Counted from the first letter of the stretch, positions 25,419-36,551 are shown. The stretch: DNA of 64,000 bases from CAWIXB01 sp963839955 (GCA_963839955.1 CAWIXB010000001.1:1984001-2048000), one strand, 5' to 3'. Translations and numbers: made by a program. Notes: generated by a model not told the origin, from the letters alone.

Positions 25419-26534
25419 TCAGGCGAGCACCGTGTCGAGGTCGAGTGCTGGCACGCCGTGTGCCTCGGCGACCGGACCGTAGGTCACCTGCCCGTCCAAG
25501 GTGTTCAGTCCCTTGGCAAGCGCCGGGTCGCGACGCATCGCCTCGCGCCACCCGTGGTTGGCCAGCTCCACGGCGTACGGCAGCGTGACGTTGGTCAGCG
25601 CGTACGTCGAGGTGTGCGGCACCGCACCGGGCATGTTGGCGACGCAGTAGAAGACCGAGTCGTGCACGGCGTAGGTCGGGTCGTCGTGCGTGGTCGGCCG
25701 CGAGTCCTCGAAGCAGCCGCCCTGGTCGATCGAGATGTCGACGAGCACCGAGCCCGGGCGCATCCGGCTCACCAGCTCGTTCGTCACCAGAGTCGGCGCC
25801 TTCGCACCGGGAACGAGCACCGCGCCGATGACCATGTCGGCGTCGAGGCACGCGCGCTCGATCTCGTACGTGTTGGACGCGACGGTCTGCAGATGGCCCT
25901 GGTAGATCCGGTCGGCCTGGCGCAGCCGGTCGATGTTCTTGTCGAGCAGCAGCACCTCGGCCTGCATGCCGAGCGCGATGGCCGCAGCGTTCATGCCGGA
26001 GACGCCGGCGCCGATGACGACGACCTTCGCGGCGTAGACGCCGGACACGCCGCCCATGAGGATGCCCCGGCCGCCTTCGCCGCGCAGCAGGCAGTGCGCC
26101 CCCATCTGCGGCGCGAGCCGGCCGGCCACCTCGGACATCGGCGCGAGCAGCGGGAGCGATCGGTCGGGCAGCTCGACGGTCTCGTAGGCGATGCCGGTGA
26201 TCTTGCAGTCGACGAGTGCGTCGGTGCACGTCTTGGACGCGGCGAGGTGGAGGTAGGTGAAGAGGGTCTGACCCTCCTGCATCCGCGCGTACTCCTCCTC
26301 GATCGGCTCCTTCACCTTGAGGACGAGCTCAGCCGCGCCCCACACGTCGCCGGCCGTGGCCAGGATCGTGGCTCCGGCGGCCTCGAAGTCCTCGTCGGGG
26401 ATGGACGAGCCGACCCCGGCGTCGCGCTGGACGACCACGTCGTGCCCGTGGCGGACCAGCTCGTGGACGCCGGCCGGAGTGATCGCGACGCGGTACTCGT
26501 GGTTCTTGACCTCGCTGGGGATGCCGACCTGCAC
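25419..26534 (-). CDS. ald: Alanine dehydrogenase
   Basis: 371 aa, standard length. It interconverts L-alanine and pyruvate with NAD. The start MQVGIPSEVKNHEYRVAITP is family-typical, with the GTG at 26534 as initiator. LHLAASKTCTDALV, APMSEVAGRLAPQMGAHCLL (active-site region with the conserved Ser/Glu), VVVIGAGVSGMNAAAIALGM (NAD-binding Rossmann) and ALTNVTLPYAVELANHGW are present. It is next to xerD, an arrangement common in actinobacteria, and divergent from a small membrane protein gene. Confidence 0.96.
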   Translation of the reverse strand: MQVGIPSEVKNHEYRVAITPAGVHELVRHGHDVVVQRDAGVGSSIPDEDFEAAGATILATAGDVWGAAELVLKVKEPIEEEYARMQEGQTLFTYLHLAASKTCTDALVDCKITGIAYETVELPDRSLPLLAPMSEVAGRLAPQMGAHCLLRGEGGRGILMGGVSGVYAAKVVVIGAGVSGMNAAAIALGMQAEVLLLDKNIDRLRQADRIYQGHLQTVASNTYEIERACLDADMVIGAVLVPGAKAPTLVTNELVSRMRPGSVLVDISIDQGGCFEDSRPTTHDDPTYAVHDSVFYCVANMPGAVPHTSTYALTNVTLPYAVELANHGWREAMRRDPALAKGLNTLDGQVTYGPVAEAHGVPALDLDTVLA

Positions 26535-26674
26535 GGCTATCAACGTCCTTCGTGGTCTCCGGCGCCGACCCCGTTGTCGCGCGCGCGAGCTCGCGCCGGA
26601 GTCTATCCGTGGCCGCCCCACCCCACCTCCCCCGTGAGGGTCGCTGGACGATCGCGGGGGTAGGGGCAGCCGCC

Positions 26675-27289
26675 ATGAAGGTGTACGCCGAGCGCCCGCA
26701 CCGCGCTACAGGACAGCTGTCCGGTGATCTTCTCGTGCTGCTGTGGGTGCTGTTCTGGGTCTACGCCGGCACCCGGGTCCACGAGCGGGTCTCCGCCCTC
26801 GCCGAGCCGGGCCGCGAGGCCGAGCAGGCCGGGCGCGACCTGCAGAGGGGCCTGAGCGACGCCGCCGGCAGCGTCGATGACGTCCCCGTCGCGGGCGACG
26901 CCCTGCGCGAACCGTTCGACCAGGGGGCCGGTGCGGGGCGGGGGCTGGCCGACGCGGCACGTGACTACCAGGAGGCCGTCGCGGACCTCGCCCTCCTCGC
27001 CACCGTCCTGACCGCGGCCGTCCCCATCGTGCTCGTGCTGGCCAGATGGCTCCCGCGCCGCATCGCCTGGGCCCGCGAGGCCTCTGCCGCAGCCCGGCTG
27101 CTCCGGTCCGACGGCCCGGCCGCGCTCGACCTCTTCGCCCTGCGGGCCCTCGCCCAGCAGCCACTGCCGCAGCTCGCCGGGGTCGCCCCCGACCCGGCCG
27201 CCGGCTGGCGCGCCCAGGACCCCGCCGTCACCCGCGACCTGGCCCGCCTCGAGCTCCACCGCCTCGGCCTCCGCGCACCCCCACAGTGA
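26675..27289 (+). CDS. Membrane protein with two transmembrane segments, function unknown
   Basis: 204 aa. It starts MKVYAERPHRATGQLSGDLL and has a first helix at about residues 16-36 (LLVLLWVLFWVYAGTRV). An extracytoplasmic-looking region rich in Ala/Gly/Asp (REAEQAGRDLQRGLSDAAGS) follows, then a second helix at about 100-123 (LATVLTAAVPIVLVLARWLP) and a cytoplasmic tail with many Arg and Ala residues. I do not recognise a named family with certainty, although similar two-helix proteins exist near ald in relatives. It ends 111 bp before the convergent reductase gene, with a terminator between. Confidence 0.7.
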   Translation: MKVYAERPHRATGQLSGDLLVLLWVLFWVYAGTRVHERVSALAEPGREAEQAGRDLQRGLSDAAGSVDDVPVAGDALREPFDQGAGAGRGLADAARDYQEAVADLALLATVLTAAVPIVLVLARWLPRRIAWAREASAAARLLRSDGPAALDLFALRALAQQPLPQLAGVAPDPAAGWRAQDPAVTRDLARLELHRLGLRAPPQ

Positions 27290-27336
27290 CCCCTCGCGCC
27301 CCCCGCGGAGTCGACCACGTTGGGTAGGCGGCGCAC

Positions 27337-27368
27337 TGCCTCAACAGGCGGGCAGGCCTGTTGAGGCA
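27337..27368. terminator. Bidirectional hairpin between convergent genes
   Basis: A perfect 12-bp inverted repeat, TGCCTCAACAGG (27337-27348) and CCTGTTGAGGCA (27357-27368), with an 8-base loop. It lies between a rightward membrane-protein gene (ends 27289) and a leftward reductase gene (ends 27401). There is no U-tract, so Rho-independent termination would be by the stem alone. Confidence 0.6.
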
Positions 27369-27400
27369 CGGCCTCGCCTGTTGTGGCGGTCGCGACCAGT

Positions 27401-27994
27401 TCAGTCCACCGTCTCCGGGGGGCCCTCGAGGCGCCGGTAGCGCAGCGACATCGTCCCTCCGGGATACGCCTTAGGCGGCTCCACCAGCTCGAACCGGGTG
27501 GGCGCCGCGCCCTCAGGGAAGAGCCTCTTGCCCTGCCCGATCACCACCGGACACACCCACAGGTTCACCTGGTCGACCAGGGCCTCGCGGAACAGGGTCT
27601 GCAGCAGGTTCGCGCTGCCCCAGGTGTGGATCCGCTCATGACGCTCGCGCAGGTCACGAACCTCGGCGCCCACGTCGGTTATCTGGGTGCTGTCGTCCCA
27701 GGACAGCTCTGGCGTGCCGCGGGACGCGACGTACTTGGGAACCCGGTCGAAGGCCAGCCCGATCCCGTCGGTCTTGCCCGGCCAGTAGCCGCGGAAGATG
27801 TCGTACGTCGTGCGACCCAGCAGCAAAGCGTCGGATGCCTGCACGTCCGCGGTGATCTGATCGCCGGACTCCGCATCCCCGAACGGGCGCTCCCAGCCGG
27901 CGTACTCGAAGCCGGCGTCCTGCTCCGTGGGGCCACCGTTGGCCTGGATCACGCCGTCGAGCGTGATGTTCATGTTGACGTGCAGCTCACCCAT
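27401..27994 (-). CDS. Dihydrofolate reductase-like (RibD C-terminal) protein
   Basis: 197 aa with the DHFR/RibD C-terminal fold. The chain starts ELHVNMNITLDGVIQANGGP. It includes DALLLGRTTYDIFRGYWPG (NADPH-binding region), VPKYVASRG, IHTWGSANLLQTLFREALVD and LWVCPVVIGQGKRLFPEGAA. Family members reduce pteridine- or flavin-precursor-like substrates, but most in actinobacteria are uncharacterised. It overlaps the 3' end of the NUDIX gene by 8 bp. Confidence 0.85.
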   Translation of the reverse strand: MGELHVNMNITLDGVIQANGGPTEQDAGFEYAGWERPFGDAESGDQITADVQASDALLLGRTTYDIFRGYWPGKTDGIGLAFDRVPKYVASRGTPELSWDDSTQITDVGAEVRDLRERHERIHTWGSANLLQTLFREALVDQVNLWVCPVVIGQGKRLFPEGAAPTRFELVEPPKAYPGGTMSLRYRRLEGPPETVD

Positions 27995-28660
27995 CGCGGT
28001 ATCTCCTCTTCGTCCTCGTTGTGCGGCCGGGGGACTGTTCGGGCCAGGGGGCGTCGCCGGGACGCAGGGAACGCCAGCCGTCGGCCCGGGCAGTGCTGGC
28101 AGCCAGTACGCCGGTCACCGCCGTCGGGTTGTGCAGCCGGCCCGTGAGCACCAGGTCGCGGGCTTCGTCCAGCGCCACCCACGTCACCGGCATGTCGCGC
28201 TCCTCGCCGTCCCCCTCGTGGCGCTCGCCCTCGTCGATCGCGTGCAGGCCGCGGGCGAGGTAGCAGCGGAAGGCCTCGGTGCTCCCGCCCGGTGAGTTGT
28301 AGAAGTCGACGAGGACGTGCCACTCGTCGGCGCGCAGGTGGCCCTCCTCGGCCAGCTCCCGCTTCGCCGCGTCGAGCGGGTCCTCCCCGTCGACGTCGAG
28401 CAGGCCGGCGGGCGGCTCCCACAGGTAGGACCGGACGGGGTGGCGGTACTGGCGCACCATCAGCAGGCGGTCGTGCTCGTCGAGCGCCACTATCCCGACG
28501 GCGCCGGTGTGCACGAGCACCTCGCGGGTCACCGTCTGGCCGTCCTCGAGGCGCACCTCGTCGCGCCGGACGTCCCACACCAACCCGTGATGCACGCGCG
28601 AGCTCGACGCGACCTCGAGCGAGGCCCGCGCGTCCTCGATCGTGCCGGTCCACTCCCCCA

Positions 28661-28661
<1 letters not shown>
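27987..28661 (-). CDS. NUDIX hydrolase, ADP-ribose pyrophosphatase-like
   Basis: 224 aa. It likely cleaves ADP-ribose or related nucleotides. The NUDIX box is GLLDVDGEDPLDAAKRELAE followed by EGHL. The EEGHL ending replaces the usual EExGL, and GLLDVDGE has one extra residue; both are usual in the actinobacterial pyrG-linked subgroup. DFYNSPGGSTEAFRCYLARG downstream is the ADP-ribose recognition segment. It directly follows pyrG with the stop and start overlapping, the same order as in mycobacteria. Confidence 0.92.
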
Positions 28662-30337
<1,676 letters not shown>

Positions 30338-30400
30338 AGCGGGCTCCCGTGGGCTCGGTGTGCGACTGGAGAGCCAGTCTGTCCACGGACTTCGAGGCTA

Positions 30401-31414
30401 TCAGCCCGCTCCGTCACCAGAGCCGTCGGACCCGCCGGACCTGCCGGAACCACGGGCGTTCCCCGCAGCGAGCGGCGGCAGCAACCCGTCGACGCCCGGG
30501 CCGAGCCCGTAGGCGCCGGCGTCCCCGTCACTTTGCTCAGCGAGCGCGAGCACCAGCGCGGGCGCACCCGTTCGCGTACCGGCCGAGTCGACCGTCGAGA
30601 CGCCGCCGACCCGCGACTCGTCCGCCGCCCGGCGTAGGGCAGCGACGAACCCGCCCCTCGCGACGGACCGCGGCCCGCCGGTCACCACCGCGCCGTCGCC
30701 GCCCGCGTCCAGGGCGGCGGCCAGCCCGATGAGGGCCGCGAAGCTCGTACGGCGCACGTCGCGGTCACGGGGACTGCGGTCGGAGGCCACCAGCACCGCG
30801 AGGTCGCTGCGCCGCCCGGCCTCACCGCGTACGTCGAGTGCGTCCAGCGCCTCAAGACCGGCGAGCAGCTCGGCCGCCCGTTCGTCGGGCTCCCTGGTGT
30901 TCGCCACGTTCTTGGCGACCGTCGCACGTGCCAGCACGATGCCGACCCGCTCGATGGACGTGAGCCCGTCGGGGAACTCCACATTGGGCGGGACGAGACG
31001 CAGCGCGAGATCCTCGAGAGGCGAGCGGGCCTGGTCAGGGTCGACGTAGGCGCGCCTCACCCGGATGCTGACGTGCACCGTGGCGCCCGCCGCCACGAGC
31101 GCCTGACGGGTCTGGGAGATCCGGCGCGTCCCCACCCCCGGCAGCGTCACGAGTGTCACCGAGCGACCGTCGAGACGGCCGTCGACCAGCTCGGGGACGA
31201 CCTCCCGTACGAACGCGTCGGACTGGCCGAGTCGATCGTGCAGTGCCGCCGCCTCTCGGCGCGCGGCGTCGCGGTCGGCGCGCAGGTCCGCCGCTTCGCT
31301 GCGCAGTCGCTGCTCGGCGTCCTCGGCGAGCGGCCCGGCACCGACGGCCACGCCGAGCGTGATGGCGACGAGCGTCACCACGAGGGAAAGCAGGTGAAAG
31401 CGGTGAGTCCGCAC
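30401..31414 (-). CDS. mctB: Copper transporter MctB-like protein
   Basis: 337 aa. The N-terminal helix is FHLLSLVVTLVAITLGVAVG, probably a membrane anchor or signal segment. A predicted coiled coil follows (EDAEQRLRSEAADLRADRDA, RREAAALHDRLGQSD). The remainder, VTLVTLPGVGTRRISQTRQA and GDGAVVTGGPRSVARGGFVA, matches the mycobacterial Rv1698 family (outer-membrane copper export, also called SteB). The C terminus is Gly/Ser-rich. The GTG at 31414 follows the steA stop by one base, so the two are coupled. Confidence 0.88.
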   Translation of the reverse strand: MRTHRFHLLSLVVTLVAITLGVAVGAGPLAEDAEQRLRSEAADLRADRDAARREAAALHDRLGQSDAFVREVVPELVDGRLDGRSVTLVTLPGVGTRRISQTRQALVAAGATVHVSIRVRRAYVDPDQARSPLEDLALRLVPPNVEFPDGLTSIERVGIVLARATVAKNVANTREPDERAAELLAGLEALDALDVRGEAGRRSDLAVLVASDRSPRDRDVRRTSFAALIGLAAALDAGGDGAVVTGGPRSVARGGFVAALRRAADESRVGGVSTVDSAGTRTGAPALVLALAEQSDGDAGAYGLGPGVDGLLPPLAAGNARGSGRSGGSDGSGDGAG

Positions 31415-31415
31415 G

Positions 31416-32594
31416 TCAGACGAGTCCCCCGGCCGCGTCGGCGACGGAGTCCCACCACGAGCCGAACTGGTCGGTAGACGGCGTGTTGCCGGTCACCACG
31501 AGCGCGGCGAGTATGGCGACCAGCGCGGTCAGCATCGCGAGCAGCGGCCACAGCGGCGTCGCGGGGCGATGCATCTCGGCGACCGCCCGCGCATCAACGT
31601 ACGTGCCGCCGATGCTGAGCCGGGTGAGGAACGCGCTGGACATGCCCGACCGGCCGCGGTCGAGGAACTCGGCGAGCGTGGTGTGGCTGCCGGCAGCGAC
31701 GATGACGCTGGCGCCGCGCATGTGCGCGAGGAGCATCGCGGCCTCCTCGGCGTGGCCCTTCGACGGGACGACAGCAGCTCCCATGCCCAGCCCGTCGGGC
31801 CGTTCCCGATGCAGCGTCGACCGGTCGTCCGGCGTGACGTGCGCGACGATCTCGGCGCCGCAGGTGAGGGCCGCCTCCGACATCGTGTCCAGGTCGCCCA
31901 GCACGATGCCCGGCCGGTGGCCGTGCGCCAGCAGCACGTCGGCGCCCTCGTCCACCCCGATGAGCACCGGGCGGACGTCACGCAGGTAGGTCCGCAGCGA
32001 CGCGAGGTCGGCTTCGGTGTCGTAGCCCTTGACGACCACCACGACGGGACGTCCCTCCAGCGGCGTACGCAGCTCGGGGATGCCGTCGCCGTCGAGCAGC
32101 AGCCCGCGTTCCTGGCGCAGGTGCTCGACCGCGTCGCCGACGAAAGCCTCGAGCGTGACAGCCAGCCCCTGACGGGCGCGCGCCATGGCCACCTGCACCT
32201 CGTCGACACCGAGCCGCTCACCGGTGGCGATCACCTGGTCGCCGCGGTAGAGGAAGTGACCGTCGAGGCGCAACCGCTCGCCGTCGTCGACGACGGCCAG
32301 GACGTCCGTCCCGACGTCGTCGAGCAGCGGCACGCCGGCCCGTGCGAGGACCTCGGGCCCGAGGTTGGGGTAGCGGCCGCTGATGCTCGGCGACGCGTTG
32401 ACGACGGCGCCGACGCCGCGCGCGATGAGGGACTCCGCGCTCACCTTGTCGAGGTCGACGTGGTCGATGACGGCGAGGTCACCGAGCCGCAGCCGATGGG
32501 TCAGCTTCCTGGTGCGCACGTCGACGCGCGCCACCCCGGTGATGCCCGGAAGGTCGGGCGCTCGCCGGAGCCGCCGCATGGTCGCGATCCGCAT
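31416..32594 (-). CDS. steA: Putative cytokinetic ring protein SteA
   Basis: 392 aa. Homologs (Rv1697) act with SteB in cell division and wall remodelling in corynebacteria and mycobacteria. Blocks are VDVRTRKLTHRLRLGDLAVI, RGVGAVVNASPSISGRYPNL, GIVLGDLDTMSEAALTCGAE and ASVIVAAGSHTTLAEFLDRG. The C terminus has one membrane helix (PLWPLLAMLTALVAILAALV) and a short periplasmic tail. The middle resembles thiamin pyrophosphokinase-like folds. It lies between recN and mctB. Confidence 0.9.
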   Translation of the reverse strand: MRIATMRRLRRAPDLPGITGVARVDVRTRKLTHRLRLGDLAVIDHVDLDKVSAESLIARGVGAVVNASPSISGRYPNLGPEVLARAGVPLLDDVGTDVLAVVDDGERLRLDGHFLYRGDQVIATGERLGVDEVQVAMARARQGLAVTLEAFVGDAVEHLRQERGLLLDGDGIPELRTPLEGRPVVVVVKGYDTEADLASLRTYLRDVRPVLIGVDEGADVLLAHGHRPGIVLGDLDTMSEAALTCGAEIVAHVTPDDRSTLHRERPDGLGMGAAVVPSKGHAEEAAMLLAHMRGASVIVAAGSHTTLAEFLDRGRSGMSSAFLTRLSIGGTYVDARAVAEMHRPATPLWPLLAMLTALVAILAALVVTGNTPSTDQFGSWWDSVADAAGGLV

Positions 32595-32645
32595 GCCGGC
32601 GATGCTGCCACGGCGGACAGGTCAAACCCCGGCCCCACGCCGTGG

Positions 32646-34394
32646 CTACTGCTTGGCGGCCGTGGCCGTGTCGAGCAGCTCCTGCGCGTGGGCGTGAGCA
32701 GTGGCCGAGCCCTCGAGACCGGCGAGCATCCGCGAGAGCTCCTGGAGCCGGCCCGCCGCGTCGAGCGAACGTACGCCGCTGCTGGTCACCGCACCGTCGC
32801 TCGCCTTCTGCACGACGAGGTGCGCGTCGGCGAAGGCGGCCACCTGGGGCAGGTGGGTGACCACGACGACCTGGGCGTCGCGCGCCAGCCCGGCCAGTCG
32901 CCGGCCCACCTCGACGGCCGCCTTGCCGCCCACCCCGGCGTCGACCTCGTCGAACACGAGCGTGGGCACCGGGTCGACGCCGGCGAAGACGACCTCGACA
33001 GCCAGCATCACCCGGGACAGCTCGCCCCCCGACGCGCCTTTGGCGAGCGGCCTGGCCGGCGCGCCGGCATGCGGACGCAGCAGCATCTCGACGTCGTCGA
33101 CGCCGTGCGGACCGAATGCCAGCGACCGGCCGTCGATCGCGAGCCCGCCGGCCGACTCGGTCTGGCTGACGACGAAGGACACCTCCGCCTGCGCCATCGC
33201 CAGGTCGGCGAGCTCGCTGGACACGGCCGAGGCGAAGCGTTGCGCCGCGGCCTGGCGGGCGGCCGAGACATCCGCCGCCAGCGCGCCCAGCTCGGCTCGC
33301 AGCGCGTCGCGACGTTCGCGTAACGCGCCCACCCGGTCGTCGTCACCGTCGAGCGTCGTGAGCCGCTGCACCGAGCGCTTCGACCAGGCCAGCACCTCCT
33401 CGACGGTCCCCGCGTCACCGCCGTACTTGCGCACCAGCCGCCCGACCGCGGCACGTCGCTCCTGCACGACCGCGAGCCGGGCCGGGTCGGTCTCGACGCC
33501 GGTGGCGTAGGACGCGAGGTCGGCCCCGGCGTCGGCGAGCAGGTAGCCGACCTCACGCAGTCGCTCGGCCAGCGCCGCGAGCGCCGGGTCGTGCGCGCCG
33601 GCCTGCTCGAGTGCGGCCCGGGCGTCGGCGACCAGGCCGGTCGCGTCAGGCGCACCGTCGACCGCGCTGGCCGAGTCGCCGAGCAGCGCCGCGTGCGCCC
33701 GGTCGGCAGCCAGCCGCAGCGCGTCGGCGTGGGCGAGGCGATCCTCCTCGGCGGCCAGATCGAGGTCCTCACCGTCCTGCGGGTCGACGGCGGCCACCTC
33801 GTCGAGGCCGAAGCGCAGCAGATCGGCCTCCTGCGCGCGTTCGCGGGCGCGGGTGGTCAGGGTGGTGAGGTCGTCCTCGACCGCGCGCAGCTCGGCGTAG
33901 CGGTCGGCGAGCGTCGCCAGCGGCCCGGTCACCGGGGCAGCGGCGTAGCGATCGAGCGCGGCCCGCTGGCGAGCCGGCTGAAGGAGCCGTGACTGGTCGG
34001 ACTGCCCGTGCACCGCGAGACACCACTCGGCCAGCTCGGCGAGCACCGTCGCCGGCACAGCACGCCCGCCGACGTGCGCGCGCGACCGCCCCTCGCCGCT
34101 CACCGAGCGCGCCAGCAGCAGGGCGTCGTCGTCGAGGTCCGCCCCGGCCTCGGCCGCACGGCGGGCAACGGGTCCGTCGGGGTCGACCCGGAGCCGGCCC
34201 TCCACGAGAGCGCCACCCGCGTCGGGGCGGACCGCACCGGTGTCGGAGCGGCCGCCGAAGAGCAGTCCGAGGCCGGTGACCACCATGGTCTTGCCGGCTC
34301 CGGTCTCGCCGGTGATGACCGTGAGTCCGGGTGCGAGCTCGAGGGTGGCGTCGTCGATGACGCCCAGCCCCTTGATGCGCATCTGCTCCAGCAC
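32646..34394 (-). CDS. recN: DNA repair protein RecN
   Basis: 582 aa SMC-like ATPase for double-strand break repair. The Walker A is TVITGETGAGKTMVVTGLGL near the N terminus. The Walker B is TLVFDEVDAGVGGKAAVEVG, preceded by the signature KGASGGELSRVMLAVEVVF. Coiled-coil arms lie between (ARERAQEADLLRFGLDEVAA). The start is the GTG at 34394, 11 bp after the nadK stop. No LexA box is present directly upstream, as expected for an internal gene in an operon. Confidence 0.96.
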   Translation of the reverse strand: MLEQMRIKGLGVIDDATLELAPGLTVITGETGAGKTMVVTGLGLLFGGRSDTGAVRPDAGGALVEGRLRVDPDGPVARRAAEAGADLDDDALLLARSVSGEGRSRAHVGGRAVPATVLAELAEWCLAVHGQSDQSRLLQPARQRAALDRYAAAPVTGPLATLADRYAELRAVEDDLTTLTTRARERAQEADLLRFGLDEVAAVDPQDGEDLDLAAEEDRLAHADALRLAADRAHAALLGDSASAVDGAPDATGLVADARAALEQAGAHDPALAALAERLREVGYLLADAGADLASYATGVETDPARLAVVQERRAAVGRLVRKYGGDAGTVEEVLAWSKRSVQRLTTLDGDDDRVGALRERRDALRAELGALAADVSAARQAAAQRFASAVSSELADLAMAQAEVSFVVSQTESAGGLAIDGRSLAFGPHGVDDVEMLLRPHAGAPARPLAKGASGGELSRVMLAVEVVFAGVDPVPTLVFDEVDAGVGGKAAVEVGRRLAGLARDAQVVVVTHLPQVAAFADAHLVVQKASDGAVTSSGVRSLDAAGRLQELSRMLAGLEGSATAHAHAQELLDTATAAKQ

Positions 34395-34405
34395 GGCGCC
34401 CGAAC

Positions 34406-35362
34406 CTACGTCCCGGCCCCGTCGGTCGCGGGCCTCTCATCGTCCGCGGCGGCGTGCCGCGCGCCGCGCCAGCCGCGCACCGGCAGGTCGAACTTCGCGA
34501 CGAGGCGGTCGGTGAACGGGGCCGAGTGCAGCCGCGCGAGCATGACCGGGCGCTCACCGCGACAGGCCTGGACGCGCGCCTTCGGCGGCAGGTCGACAGC
34601 GCGTCGCCCGTCGCACCAGAGCACTCCTCCCCCGCCGTCGGCGCGCGGAAGCACCTCGACGGCGAGCACGGAGTGGGGTCCGGTGACCATCGGGCGGGCG
34701 AACAGCGCGTGGGCGCTGATCGGCACGAGCAGCAGCGCGTCTACGTCGGGCCAGACGACCGGGCCGCCCGCGGAGAACGCGTACGCCGTGGAGCCGGTCG
34801 GCGTCGCGAAGACGACTCCGTCGCAGCCCCACCGCGACAGGGGCCGGCCGTCGATCTCGGCGACCAGCTCGAGCACCCGCTCGCGGCTCGACTTCTCCAC
34901 CGAGGCCTCGTTGAGCGCCCAGTCGCGGGTGACGACGGAGCCGTTGACGGTGACGGTCACGTCGAGCGTCATCCGCTCCTCGACCTCGTACTGCCGCGCG
35001 ACCACCCGGTCGACGGTCGCGTCGAGGTTGGCCCACTCGGCCTCCGCGAGGAAGCCGACGTGGCCGAAGTTGATGCCGAGCAACGGCGTACCGGCCGCCC
35101 GGCCGTACTCCGCCGCGCGCAGCAGTGTGCCGTCTCCCCCGAACACCACGACCAGCTCGCAGCCCTCGGCCGCCGAGGGGTCGGCCGGCACCGCGGTGGC
35201 GGAGACGACGCCGAGGTCGGCGGCCTCGTCGGCGAGCACGCGCACCGCGACGCCGGCCGCGGCGAACCGGTCGGCGGCTGCCCGGACGTGACGGATCGCC
35301 TCGGGTCGCCCTGTGTGGGTCACGAACAGGACGGCACGCGTGTCGTCGGCCGCGGTGCTCAC
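34406..35362 (-). CDS. nadK: NAD kinase
   Basis: 318 aa. It phosphorylates NAD to NADP. The GGDG motif is in LVVVFGGDGTLLRAAEYGRA, the NE/D and substrate motifs in TRDWALNEASVEKSSRERVL, and TPTGSTAYAFSAGGPVV is the conserved diphosphate-binding stretch. LLGINFGHVGFLAE is typical. It overlaps tlyA by 4 bp and is followed by recN, matching the mycobacterial ppnK-recN order. Confidence 0.96.
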   Translation of the reverse strand: MSTAADDTRAVLFVTHTGRPEAIRHVRAAADRFAAAGVAVRVLADEAADLGVVSATAVPADPSAAEGCELVVVFGGDGTLLRAAEYGRAAGTPLLGINFGHVGFLAEAEWANLDATVDRVVARQYEVEERMTLDVTVTVNGSVVTRDWALNEASVEKSSRERVLELVAEIDGRPLSRWGCDGVVFATPTGSTAYAFSAGGPVVWPDVDALLLVPISAHALFARPMVTGPHSVLAVEVLPRADGGGGVLWCDGRRAVDLPPKARVQACRGERPVMLARLHSAPFTDRLVAKFDLPVRGWRGARHAAADDERPATDGAGT

Positions 35363-36168
35363 GACGGCCCTTCGGCGATCGCCGCCGCGAGCCGGTCCGG
35401 GTCCAGCGGCGGCGCGCCGCGCCGCAGCCAGAGGAAGTACTCGACGTTGCCCGCCGGTCCCGGCAGCGGACTCGCCACTACACCGCGAACGCCGAGGCCG
35501 TGCGCGCCGTTGGCATGGTGCGCGACGCCGGCAACCGCCTGGGTCCGCAGCGCGGGGTCGCGGACTACGCCGCCCGGCCCCAGGTTGTCGCGGCCGACCT
35601 CGAACTGCGGCTTGACCATGAGGACCAGGTCGGCGCCGGGCGTCGTGGCGCGGACGAGCGCGGGCAGGACGAGGCGCAGCGAGATGAACGAGAGGTCGGC
35701 GACGACGAGATCGACGGGCTCGCCGATCGTGTCCGGCTCGAGCTCACGGACGTTGGTCCGGTCGTAGACGCTCACCCGGTCGTCGGACTGCAGCGACCAG
35801 GCGAGCTGGCCGTAGCCGACGTCGACGCAGGACACGTGGGCGGCGCCGCGCCGCAGGAGTACGTCGGTGAACCCGCCCGTCGACGCGCCGGCGTCCAGTG
35901 CTCGACGTCCTGAGACGTCGAGGCCTTCCGGCTCGAACGCGTCCAGCGCGCCGGCCAGCTTGTGACCACCGCGCGAGACGTAGTCGTCGCCGGCCTCGTC
36001 GGCCGAGACCACGATCGGCACGGCCGCGTCGACCTGCGTCGCCGGCTTCACTGCGGGACTGCCCCCGACCCGGACTCTGCCGCCTGCCACCAGAGCCACG
36101 GCCTGCTCACGCGAACGGGCCAGCCCGCGCCGTACCAGCTCGGCGTCGAGGCGGGCACGGCGCGTCAC
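35359..36168 (-). CDS. tlyA: TlyA-type rRNA 2'-O-methyltransferase/hemolysin
   Basis: 269 aa. The N-terminal S4 domain (ARLDAELVRRGLARSREQAV) is followed by an FtsJ-type methyltransferase with SRGGHKLAGALDAFEPEGLD, VSGRRALDAGASTGGFTDVL (SAM motif I) and CVDVGYGQLAWSLQ. TlyA methylates 16S and 23S rRNA, and in mycobacteria its loss causes capreomycin resistance. The GTG start at 36168 overlaps the preceding gene, continuing a chain of overlapping genes to recN. Confidence 0.95.
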   Translation of the reverse strand: MTRRARLDAELVRRGLARSREQAVALVAGGRVRVGGSPAVKPATQVDAAVPIVVSADEAGDDYVSRGGHKLAGALDAFEPEGLDVSGRRALDAGASTGGFTDVLLRRGAAHVSCVDVGYGQLAWSLQSDDRVSVYDRTNVRELEPDTIGEPVDLVVADLSFISLRLVLPALVRATTPGADLVLMVKPQFEVGRDNLGPGGVVRDPALRTQAVAGVAHHANGAHGLGVRGVVASPLPGPAGNVEYFLWLRRGAPPLDPDRLAAAIAEGPS

Positions 36169-36551
36169 GCCGGGCGCTCGTCCGCGCGCCCCGTCGCCTC
36201 CGCCAGCACGTCCTGGAGTGTGCTGTGCACGTCCTCGTAGACCTCGACGTGCTCGGGTGGCGGCCGGTCGGCAAGCGCGTCGAGACGCTCGAGGGCGGCG
36301 ACCACCCGCGGGTCGCCTACGTTGTCGGTCGGTGCGCGATCGACGTGCTCGTCGTTGACCGGTCCGTCGTCGACCTGAGGGTCGTCGACGTGGTTGCCGG
36401 CGACAGCGCGGTCGTCGACCGAGCGTTCATCGATACGGTTGCCGGCGACAGCGCGGTCGTCGACCGAGCGTTCGTCGATACGGTTGCCGGCGACAGCGCG
36501 GTCGTCGACCGAGCGTTCGTCGATACGGCCGTGTGGTGTGGACCAGGTCAT
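36165..36551 (-). CDS. Small hydrophilic protein with three 15-residue tandem repeats
   Basis: 128 aa. It begins MTWSTPHGR and then has three copies of a 15-residue unit, IDERSVDDRAVAGNR (last residue H before VDD in copy 3), encoded by the 45-bp DNA repeat at 36392-36526. The C-terminal third (RVVAALERLDALADRPPPEH, VEVYEDVHSTLQDVLAEA) looks like the conserved small protein found next to tlyA in other actinobacteria, so the repeats are an N-terminal addition. It overlaps both neighbours by 4 bp. No function is known. Confidence 0.75.
   Translation of the reverse strand: MTWSTPHGRIDERSVDDRAVAGNRIDERSVDDRAVAGNRIDERSVDDRAVAGNHVDDPQVDDGPVNDEHVDRAPTDNVGDPRVVAALERLDALADRPPPEHVEVYEDVHSTLQDVLAEATGRADERPA
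36392..36526. repeat. Three tandem 45-bp repeats
   Basis: Units at 36392-36436, 36437-36481 and 36482-36526, identical except one base (A or G in TTC[A/G]TCGATAC). They keep the frame of the 128-aa gene. The perfect unit boundaries suggest recent slippage or unequal exchange. Confidence 0.9.

Noticed and set aside
36392..36526. Tandem repeats as a CRISPR array
   Set aside because: Units are contiguous without spacers and keep a reading frame; no cas genes are present.
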